DNA of 64,000 nt, from assembly GCA_034406715.1 (NCBI GenBank), contig CP137867.1, forward strand, positions 1,116,001-1,180,000. The letters are read 5' to 3'. Positions 55,701 through 64,000 of the stretch are shown piece after piece. Source of the DNA: Rhodotorula mucilaginosa (Eukaryota > Basidiomycota > Microbotryomycetes > Sporidiobolales > Sporidiobolaceae). The notes below the pieces were generated by a model, which was not told the origin of the DNA, did not search any database, and was given only the letters and a program-made list of their open reading frames with translations. Both the position numbers and the translations under genes were made by a program. How positions within the stretch are numbered: the first letter of the stretch is position 1; each line of letters begins with the position of its first letter.

Positions 55701-57437
55701 TCCTCCTCTTCGTCTTCTTCGTTGCCACCAACATCCTCCACCCAACCTTCGACGTACTTGCCAAACGGCCAGGCCAGGTAGGTTCCGAGCTCCCAGACAA
55801 CTCGACCGTACTTCGCGCCTCCGAACGGAGTGATGAGCAGGAAGGCGGCGATCAGACCACAGAGCACGAAGAGCGGCGTGCCGAACACGAGCGTCCAGAC
55901 GAGGTTGGAAGGGAGGAGGTGGTGCAAAGCGACGGAGGATGGGGCGGCGTGGACTGCGCTTTCCGCTCGGCGGGCGATCGAGCGGGACTTTTTGTACAAG
56001 GCCGGTTTCCAGATCGGCAAACCGAATGGATGTTCGACGTTGATTGCCTGCAAGAAAGGTCGTCAGATTCGGGTTTCCCAGCTACATCGATCTGGCGAAC
56101 ACTCGAGACTCACATCCTGGCGGTCCTTGAGCGTGTATTCCACTTCGCCGTTCTCGTCGTCGCTCTCCGTCGGCGAATGCGGTCCGTCGGCCCCGCCGTC
56201 TCGCCAGTCCTCCATCCTCGGCTCTTCGTCTTCAAGGTGCTCGTCTTGCTCGACGATGCTCCCGGCGTGCGCGGGACCTTCGGTATCGCTCCCTCCACGG
56301 CTTGTGCCAGAAGCGCTCGATACGAACGACGCGCCGCGATCTCCGATCGAGGGACGAGGTACATGCGGGTAAGCCGGGTGATGAGCATGCGGCAGCGGCG
56401 AAGTCGGGTAGTGTTGCGGCGGGCCAGAGACCAACATCGGAGATCGTAACCCGTGAGCTTGCGAGCGCTCCGAGCGCGCTGCAGACGGATCGCGAGTCCG
56501 GCCCCCGGAAGAGCTCGAGGGGAAGCCGTAGCCGAAGTCGCCTTCGCCGGGGTCGCCTGTCTGCGTATACGTCGACAACCTCCGCTGCGAGTCCTCCTTC
56601 ATCTTCTGCGCCATGGCCGCCGCTTTCCGTGCCTCCTATTCATGAGTAGAGAGTCCCGTTCTCGTCAGTCTGTGCGTACAACACCCGCTCGCGATTTTGA
56701 AGGAAGTGTCTTACTTTGCGCTCCCGCATGCGCTTCCGTACCAGCATCTCTCCCCGGTCCTTGGTTTCGACCTCGTCGTCCTCGTCGTCACTGTTTCCCT
56801 GTCGACCTCGCCGATGTCTCGGTCGGGCGTCCTCGTCCTCCGACTCTTCTCCGCTCGAATCTCCGCCGCCTTGCCCGACCGATGAAGCGGCGGAGGTAAT
56901 GCCTGCTCGCGAGCTGGATCGCTGCTGACGCGTCCGCGACGGCAGTGGCGGTTGACGCGTCTTGGAAGCAGTGGTGTTCACGCTAATGCTTCGTCGACTC
57001 TGCATAGGCTGCAACGTTGATGAAGGTGGGCGGGTCCGCTGGGTGGACGGCGGGCGAACGCGTTCGCGCGGAGTGAAGAAGCGTTCGTCGCCGACTGGGT
57101 CGTCCTCGTCGCTTTGCTCGACGATCGCCTCCTGCTTCGAGGGCGAGCTCAGGTTGGAAGGATTGGTCGAAGTGGACATGGACGAAGACGTTCGTGCGCG
57201 CGACTTTGCAGCCTGAGGGGACGGGTATGACTGGTGTGGTGCGGGAGCTGACGCCGCAGATGCGATCTCGGCGTACGAGGGTCGGTCAGTCGGCGTTCGC
57301 GAGAGATCGTCCGACATCGGATCCGTTGCTGCAGTAGCTGCCGGCTGGGAGACTGGAGCATTGCGCGCGGTTTCGGACGAAGTCGCCGAGGAAGTCGACG
57401 GTTGCCTCTCGACGGGATGTGAATGCGAGTCGGGCAT
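52751..57437 (-). CDS. VNX1: VNX1-type vacuolar monovalent cation/H+ exchanger (CAX family)
   Basis: Large member of the Ca2+/cation antiporter family, resembling yeast Vnx1 (vacuolar Na+,K+/H+). The N-terminal roughly 450 residues are disordered and charged. Then comes EVEYTLKDRQD-AINVEHPF, GLPIWKPALYKKSRS, two membrane spans, and a cytoplasmic loop. The first exchanger repeat shows SISAQSSIGMGAVINASFGS, IIEIVLYSIALTQ and GSLIAGVLLMPGVSMIGGAV. A long loop follows with THASQIWQNAPPAHEVAMRA and a His run. The second repeat has SGISEKLLGVILFALVPNTT, EFMNAISFALNGNIALSMEI and ILSYLVLLGGFVFAP. A 49-nt intron (about 56640-56688) is needed to fuse the N-terminal exon (start MPDSHSHPVERQ) to EARKAAAMAQKMKED in phase. 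A final intron with donor GTAAGC moves the stop to 52751 rather than 52792. Confidence 0.87.
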
Positions 57438-58273
57438 GACCGTCGCTGTCGACTGATTGGGCAAGCGGCCGGGTCAGTTTGCACTCGTTGGAGAGCATCA
57501 GAGGGCTGTAAGTGGTCGATCTCGCTGTCGGTCCGCGCAGGGACCTCTGCAGCGAGTCAAATTGGGCGCTCGTCCGACCTCTTGATGAACCACACGCGTC
57601 AGCCTTTAGTCGCGGGTTGCGGTCCATACTCCCTCGTATGCGCTGTACTGTGTCGTAAAGGCCTGCACACATCGTATGCGCCCTGTAGCGTACACGAGCG
57701 GTCTCACCCCACCTCGGCAGGCTCCGGCACGTTCAAGTGCTCGTCCCACTAGAGCCCTGCTGGAGGGTAGAGAGTGGTCGAGAGGGAATTATAGGCTCAC
57801 TTGTCGGTGCGGATGCGCTCAAGCGGTGCTCTTCAGTTGGTCGAAGCGTCGTCCTCGGGGTCTCCCGATGAGATGGTCCGCTGCTTTTGTGCCCCGGATA
57901 GAGATGCGACAGCAGCCGAGCCGTGCAGCCAATGCAGGCCGGGGTGATAAAGGATTCGCAGCTATCTGCCCCGTGATTGAGCTAATCTCGGAGACTTGAA
58001 AGACTGGAGTCAAAGCGAAAGGTTCATCTCCTGCTCCGTCTGAGGTTGCCAGTCGGTCACACTCCGCTCGCCACCATATTGGATATCCGGTTTCTCGGGT
58101 CGCTCTGAGAGATGATCAGAAAGCACTCTCGAAGGTGCTTCAAATTTCCCTGCATTTCTTGATTATCCTGCAGCCAGAGGCTTCGATCGTCACGCTCATC
58201 TCAAGCCGATTTCCACGAAAGAGCTCGTCGTGATCCTTCCCCGCAGCCTTCCATGCAGCGTGTAGGATGCCAT
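57438..58273. other. Intergenic, 836 bp
   Basis: Upstream region of VNX1 and 3' region of the next minus-strand gene. Short open frames occur on both strands but have no recognisable motif. A leader intron for VNX1 is possible. Confidence 0.35.
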
Positions 58274-60287
58274 TCAGTGACCCTCCGTCTCCGCGAGACT
58301 CCGGCAACGAGCATCGTCGGCAACGAACGGATCCTCGGCCAACCCTCGTTCGTACTCGAGCTTTTCTTGACGCGCTTTGGCGAGCTCGGTCGCCATTTCT
58401 GCATCACTCAGATGTCCCATGATGACATCTGCTGCTGTGCCGTGCGGCGATACCGACGCGGTCGAAAGAGGATGCCCGAACGGCGACGACGGCTCGATCG
58501 AGTGGCGCGGTGACATTGGCAAAGCTGCTTTGGCAGCACCGGCATCGGACGGTCTTGCACGTCTAGGAGCCGGAGGCACGATCTGTGTAAGCTGATTGTG
58601 CATCCAGGTCGGGAAACGACATCCGGACTGCGAGCAAAAGGTATTTCGAGGGCACAGGTGCGCGAAATGGCAGCCTGCCCCGTCTGGACACGAGTGTCCT
58701 GCTGCGAGTAACGGACAGGGTTGGCGTGAGACCTCGTACCGTAGCGATTCTGTCACGTCCGGGTGCAGTCGGTATGCGTGCGAGAAACAGCACGCTTCGT
58801 CGAGACAGCGCTTCCCGTCGAGGTAAAAATCGAGGCAGAGCGGAGGGTTCTGTTGCCAGGGAGGCTGCAAAACAAGAAGCTCGACACATCAGCCGCAGCA
58901 CCTCTCTACGAGCCACACGCGGAGGTCTTCGCACCTTGTTGAAATTGAGCTGCGGCATCGCCGAGACAGAGTCATCCGCTTGCAATGGATGACCGCGGAT
59001 CACGCCGGGTATGCGAACAAAGCGCACTCCACATCGACGGATCTGCGGTGGAACATATCGACCAACCACGGGCTCGATCAAGAGAATCTTGTTGCTGGTA
59101 GGTAGGCCGGTCTGTCCTGGCGGCGGGCAAATTGACCCCAGGAACCGCAAGTCGAGCGCCCAGCGCCCGAGCAAGAGACACTTGCAAGAGACGGCTCGCG
59201 CAAAAGCGATGGCGTAAACTTTGAGGAGGTGGATAAGTCGCGTGAGCGACTTGAGCAGACAAGCAGAAAAAGGCGAGTGAACGCACTGCTTTGCCGCTGG
59301 CGGACAAGGTCGACGCTTCCGTCGAAGATCTGCAGCGACAACAGCGGATGTGTTTGACTGAGGTTCTTGAGCTGTGAAGCCAAGTGCGCTTCGTTAATCC
59401 CGACTTACGATATCGCTTTTCGATCCAATTAACGAGAGCTCACAAAGGCATCGAAATGGCGGACAGACTCGAAGAGACCGTTGGCGATGCACCGTCGGAC
59501 GAAATGCTCGTTTGACCGCCTACGATCGATGTCGTAAACTTCAAGGATATCACCCGAAAGCCAGCGGAGCTGTACGCACCAGAAGATGAAGATGAAGCAA
59601 GTCGAACTTTGTTCCGCAGAACCGTGCCCGGAGGCCTCCAGCATAGTGCGACTGACGGCTTCAAACAGCGCCCGTGCTGGATTTGCAGAGTAGAGAATCC
59701 GTGGCGAGAACTGTGCTGGCAAGGGTCAGACTGCGCAAGAGCAGGATCATCTCCGGGTCCAGACGTACGAAATCTTCTTCGAGATCGAGTACGGCGACTC
59801 GGAGATCTGCAGCAGGTGTCAGGACTCAGCGTTCAATCCCGGTTTGAAGAAGCGGAAATGTGGTGTACCGCTCTGTGCGCCGGAAGAGATTAGCAGTGTG
59901 TCGGAGCTGTGTCAGGGAAAGGAAAGTTAAGCCTACCTTGTCCGCCTTCAAGGACTGCAGTTCTGCCGTCACGACTCGCAGCTCCGCTTCATCCTCCTTG
60001 CGCCCAGCCCTCACATCTTTTAAATTTCGCGCAGTCGTCTCGAGCTTGTGTCGGAGACTCTCGTTCTCGTCAACGAGCTTGGCCAAGACGGCGTCTTGAT
60101 CTGCCCGATTCCGCTCCTGGACGCGCATCCACTCCGAATGGAGCGCATTGAGCTGAGAGCATCATGTCAGCATTCGTAGAGGACGAGTGCGGGTGCGTTT
60201 GGTACGTACTCGCTGGTCCGTCAGTTGCGCCGGCGCTGGTCCGGGGGGTTTCACGGGCGGCGTCCACCAGGACCAAAGCCAAGACAT
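58274..60287 (-). CDS. DUF7923-like protein with two CCCH zinc fingers (third paralogue)
   Basis: Same architecture as the tandem pair at 22-26 kb. Exon 1 reads MSWLWSWWTPPVKPPGPAPA, then LNALHSEWMRVQERNRADQD and a coiled coil (ENESLRHKLETTARNLKDVR). The diverged core has LRVAVLDLEEDFVRLDPEM, EAVSRTMLEASGHG, STCFIFIFWRSNEHFVRRCI, SLQIFDGSVDLVRQRQ, and NKILLIEPVVGRYVPPQIRR with VRFVRIPGVIRGHPL. It then has two complete fingers: CLDFYLDGKRC-x4-C-x3-H followed by AYRLHPDVTESLRYEVSRQP, and CPLLAAGHSC-x5-C-x3-H followed by LCP, as in the TTP-like tandem fingers of fungal DUF7923 proteins. The C-terminus is helical and ends SLAETEGH. The introns in the middle of the core are my least certain joins. 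Confidence 0.68.
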
Positions 60288-60523
60288 CCGCAGTACCAGC
60301 GAGCACTGACCCGACCGCCGCTCAGCCTCCGAGTCAGTAAGGGAAGACGTTGTGAGGACGGAAGCAACCGGTCAGCAGCATCAGCCAACATCCGCGGACC
60401 TGCGTCGGACCTCGATCGTGTGTGGGGGTTGGAAGAATGAACGAGGGTTGCAGAGCATAGTGAGGTGAATACAACAAGCATATTGTGTTCGTTTACGAAA
60501 AGGTCCAGCAAGGGAGAGGAAAA

Positions 60524-63500
60524 TCATTTGCTCGTCTCCTTGATCGAATAGTAATGGCCGGCGAGTTCGACAAGCCAGTCCTGCTCGATGGCGGTGATCT
60601 CGCGCATGAAGCGCTTGGTCGTTTCGATCACCTCGTGGTAGATGACGTACGGCGAAGGGGGCGTCCGGGTAAAAAGGACCGAAGAAGGGTGCGCGTGCAG
60701 GACCTGCACGGGCGCAAGGATATTCAGCACGCCAATTCCCGCTGTAAGGTTAGTCAAAACGACTCACGGTTCCCTCGCGAACCGAACGGTACGTCCCGTC
60801 CGGCTGAACGACCGCAGCATTACGGAAGTAGCCACTGGTCAGACACCTCCGGACTTTGGTGTGATCCTCTCCGCATGACACGAGCGCGATGTCGAACCGC
60901 TTGAGGTACTTGCTGAGCTGCGTCCTGATAGAGAGCGCTCGCGAGAGCGCCTTGAAGTTGAGACGATGCTGCGGGCAGTCATACACATCAGTCTATCAGT
61001 CGCGTGCAGATTCACCCTCGCTACTCTCGAATCAGTTCTCACCGTGTGGCACCATTTTGACGATTTGCGACCATCTGCGCGGACCGAACGAGATAAGAGA
61101 GTGACTGAGGTGGTGTCCCGTGAAGATAGAAGAACATACACTTGATAAAGGCGTTGTAGGCGTTCAAAGCCGTCAAGTGGTCGCCTTCCTCCACCGTAAA
61201 CTTGCGCCGTTCCAGCTCGCCGCGGACCGAGTCCCCCTCGTCGAGGATAAAAACGTTCTGTAGGAAGTAATGTTATGGGTCAGAAAACGAGGCATTCCGA
61301 GCTGTGTCTCGCTGCTGGTTGCGTTGCTCACCTGGACCGAAGTCATGGCTGCGATGGTCAGGATTTCGTCCGAACAGCCGAACGTGTGCGAGTCGAGCAG
61401 CTGCCAAGAGTACAACAGGGTAGCATCAGCACGAGCATTTGTACTCGGACTAAAACCGTATAACTTACGATCTTGGACATCATCGGGTCGATCGGCATCT
61501 CGGCCATTCGTACTCCGAGCGGCTTGGTCAACTTGCCTTCGTCATCGAGCGCTCCGAGACAGTACAAAAACTCGAGTGCGCGTTCGAGCATCATACTGCT
61601 CGGACTCGTCATCCAATCGAACCGGAGGACGTTCTGGATCCCGAGCGACTTGAGCTGCAGCACGAGGAGCGAGATGTCGGACCGGGTGATCTCGGGCGGA
61701 GTTGTCGGCAGCAGAGTCGCGAGCGCAGAGGGAGGGAACAGGCGGAAGCATTTCCCGGACGAGGTGCGGCCGGCTCGACCTGCTCGTTGGGCCAGGGACG
61801 CGAGCGAACAAGCGGTCGTGACCAGGGCGTCCATACCCGTCGCGGGATCGAAGGATCGAAGCTGTCAACACATCGCATCAGCGCTCAACGCTTCTGATTC
61901 TCGCCTGCAAGCGAGCGCCAGAGAGTCCAGCACGCACCTTGACGAGACCCGAGTCGACGACGTATTTCACCCCGTCGATCGTGACAGATGCTTCAGCCAC
62001 GTTCGTACTGACGATGGCTTTGCGCGTGCGGGGTGGTGCCGGTTCAAAAACGGCAATTTGACTCTCTGTCGAGAGTCCCGAGTGGAGAGGCAACGCCTTG
62101 ATGAGCGGCGCACCTTGCGGTAATCTGATGAGACGAAAGGAGAGGCCGGATCAGTTCCTGAGAGGTTAGTCAAAGAACGGGAGGGACGCGCCGGTGTTGG
62201 TAGTCGGAGATGTGCTGCAAGCAGCGGTCGATATCGTCGCGTCCAGTCAAGAAGACTAGGATGTCGCCCGGAGGTTGCTGCAAAGGGGCGAGTTTGTCAG
62301 CACAACTGCATCACGGCCCACAATTAACACGAAGAGGACCAACCTTGAGGTGGATGTCAAAGATGGTTTCGACTGCTTTGAGCACCACGTCGTTTGTCGG
62401 TTCCTCCAAGTAGGCGATATCGACCGGGAAAGCCTTCCCTTCCAACCGGACCATGACCGCATCATCGAGTTTCACCTCTTCTCGCTCCTTCTTGTCCCAT
62501 CTCGACTTCTTAGACGGCGGGGGCAGCATGTCCTCGCCGGACTTGATCCCCGAGGAAGGTACGGAGGAAGGAGGAGGCTGCGAGTTGAAAAAATCGACGA
62601 AATGTTGCGCTTCGATGGTGGCAGAGGAGATGACGACTCGCAGTTCCGGACGAACGCGTCGGATCCTGATAAGGACAATCGTTCAGTACGGCGGATAACA
62701 TGGCAGAGAGTTAGGCGAAGGTCCGACGCACTTTTTGAGCACGCCGAGGAGCAAGTCGGTGTAGCAACTTCGCTCGTGGGCCTCGTCGACCATGACCACC
62801 GAGTACCTACGGGATTTGAAGGCAAGTGTGTCAGTTTGGTCGGCCATGAGCGAGTTTCTCGACGTGCCTCCGGCTAACCTTGACAGCAGCGGGTCCAGGA
62901 GGATCTCACGAAAGAGCATGCCGTCCGTCAAGTAGAGGACTTTTGTATCGGGTGTACAGAGCGCCTCGAAGCGCACGCTGTACCCAACCTGTCATGAGAT
63001 GAGCGGAAAATCAGCTCCAAGCGAAACGGGCAGCGCCCTCCGACAATGTGTAGCCTACCTCGTCTCCCAGGATGCAACCGACTTCCTCGGCTGTCCGCTG
63101 CGCAACCGAGATGGCGGCGACCCTGCACCACGAGACGGTGCACGATTTCAGCATTCGGCGCCGTACCGTTGTGAAACAAACAAACAAAGAGACTCACCTC
63201 CTTGGCTGGGTGATTGCGATACACTTTCCCTCTTTCGCCCATCCCGCCTCGAGGAGGAACTGCGGTAGTTGCGTACTCTTGCCGGTTCCGGTCGGCGACT
63301 GTAGCACCACCACGGGATGTTGCTCGAGCAAATATAGCAGAGCGTCCCCTGCACGCACGAGAGGCCGTCATCAGCAAGCGAGTTAGGAAGACTTGTACAG
63401 GAGGGGACTGACGTTGTTTCGCAATCGGGAGCCGGTTCCGCCTCTCGCTGATCGCGATCTGTTGTACCCTGCCAGTAACAGCTCCTGCGCCTCCTCCGCC

Positions 63501-63578
63501 GCTGTCCTGCCCTGCCGAGTCGGTATCGCGGTCGATAGATGAACCGGGAGCGATCGTGCCCGGTTTCCAGAACGCCAT
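60524..63578 (-). CDS. DHX35: DEAH-box RNA helicase, DHX35 type
   Basis: ATP-dependent RNA helicase of the DEAH/RHA group linked to the catalytic spliceosome in other eukaryotes. It starts MAFWKPGTIAPGSSI. Motifs in order: SPTGTGKSTQLPQF (I), AITQPRRVAAISVAQR (Ia), TDGMLFREILLDPLLS, VMVDEAHERS (II, DEAH), VVISSATIEA (III), VFLTGRDDID (IV), KAIVSTNVAEASVTIDGVKY (V) and SLAQRAGRAGR (VI). The ratchet/OB part contains RFDWMTSPSSMMLERALEFL, DSHTFGCSDEILTIAAM, QHRLNFKALSRALSIRTQLS and the end AGHYYSIKETSK. The short N-terminus with no RS or S1 extension favours DHX35 over DHX8/15/16/38. About ten short introns interrupt it. It is divergent from MSW1 across 202 bp. Confidence 0.88.
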
Positions 63579-63780
63579 CCTCGCTGTTCTTGCGCGGGTC
63601 GTTTGGCGGGTTGCAGCCCTGTCCCTGTCCCGAACGAGCCACTGAGTAGCTTGCTTGGCTGTAGCAAAGAGCACGCGTTGATCTCGACAGCGTGAGTGGA
63701 GCCGAAAGTCGTCGCTTAGCTTCCGCGTGAGAGAGCAGCTCTGGCTCTACACTCGATCGACTTCGCTTAGAGGGACCGAG
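63579..63780. promoter_or_regulatory. Divergent promoter, DHX35 / MSW1
   Basis: 202 bp between divergent starts. TTCCGCGTGAGAGAG at about 63720 lies roughly 60 bp before the MSW1 start and resembles the CGCGTGA motif seen in other promoters of the window. Confidence 0.45.
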
Positions 63781-64000
63781 ATGCCCATACGAGCGCCGGG
63801 GAGAGCTCTCACGCCAAAGGCAGTCGGGCGTGCTGCGAGCTCAGCCGCTCCGGCCCCGGTCCGCAGTGCTGCTCCCGTCCGATTCAACTCGACCGCCGCA
63901 CCGAGTCGCGCTCGCAGGCCGAGAACCATCTTCTCAGGTATTCAGCCGACAGGCGTACCGCATGTGCGTACGCCCCCTGCCTGGACCGATAGAAGGGAGG
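63781..64000 (+). CDS. MSW1: Mitochondrial tryptophanyl-tRNA synthetase, first exon (3' end outside window)
   Basis: The frame starts MPIRAPGRALTPKAVGRAAS, an Arg/Ala/Ser-rich mitochondrial leader. It continues RRPRTIFSGIQPTGVPH, which is the start of the class I TrpRS catalytic domain: the SGIQPTG block precedes HLGNY in the family. A donor GTGCGT follows PH, so the signature HLGN would begin in the next exon, beyond the window or just after 64000. Only about 60 residues are visible, but the motif is highly specific. The gene is divergent from DHX35. Confidence 0.8.
   Translation, partial: MPIRAPGRALTPKAVGRAASSAAPAPVRSAAPVRFNSTAAPSRARRPRTIFSGIQPTGVPHVRTPPAWTDRRE

Noticed and set aside
59828-59842. 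GCGTTCAATCCCGG resembling a tRNA T-loop
   Set aside because: No cloverleaf can be drawn around it, and it lies in an intron of the third DUF7923-like gene.
1-64000. Mobile elements, CRISPR arrays, virus-like elements, rRNA
   Set aside because: I looked for transposase, reverse transcriptase, integrase and capsid-like proteins, for terminal repeats and for regularly spaced repeats on both strands, and found none. Repeats present are codon-level low complexity in disordered proteins.

Overview
The window looks like 64 kb of nuclear chromosome from a GC-rich basidiomycete fungus. A red yeast of the Microbotryomycetes (Rhodotorula/Rhodosporidium-like) is my best guess. Genes are dense on both strands. 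Almost all are split by many short introns of about 50-110 nt with GT...CTGAC/CTAAC...AG signals. Most proteins have clear eukaryotic orthologues, many with long Ser/Pro/Gln-rich tails. I see no rRNA, tRNA, CRISPR array, transposon or virus-like element. Gene ends were set by joining exons by eye, so the first and last exons are the least certain parts.

Layout. 0-10 kb: 3' truncated mitochondrial i-AAA protease YME1 (-), a membrane-anchored thioredoxin (-), a divergently paired synaptojanin-type inositol 5-phosphatase (+), and histone acetyltransferase HAT1 (+). 10-21.6 kb: copper P-type ATPase CCC2 (-), an Ecl1-type zinc-binding protein (-), a gene-poor stretch, an ER DnaJ of the SCJ1 type (-), and a divergent short-chain dehydrogenase (+). 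22-26 kb: a tandem pair of paralogous proteins with a DUF7923-like (NYN/PIN-like) core, one of them with a CCCH zinc finger. 26-34 kb: an RRM protein (-), a Nur1/Mug154 nuclear-rim protein (+), a DNAJC9-like J-protein (+), and an Aha1 Hsp90 co-chaperone with an added C-terminal membrane segment (-). 34-46 kb: a YTH-domain m6A reader (-), two unrecognised low-complexity proteins (-), and a type I membrane protein (-). 46-64 kb: mitochondrial methionyl-tRNA synthetase (-), PPIL1-like cyclophilin (+), a Fringe-like glycosyltransferase (-), a VNX1-type cation/H+ exchanger (-), a third DUF7923/CCCH protein with two intact fingers (-), DEAH helicase DHX35 (-), and the first exon of mitochondrial tryptophanyl-tRNA synthetase MSW1 (+).

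The most unusual signals are these. A predicted 2-nt micro-exon completes the catalytic CX5R loop of the synaptojanin Sac domain. Next door, the thioredoxin active site is encoded on 19-nt and 14-nt micro-exons. Four GC-AG introns all share the donor GCAAGT. Three DUF7923-like paralogues carry two, about one and a half, and no zinc fingers. Both the Aha1 and the thioredoxin have C-terminal membrane anchors. The 8-mer GCGTGAAA recurs just upstream of several genes.
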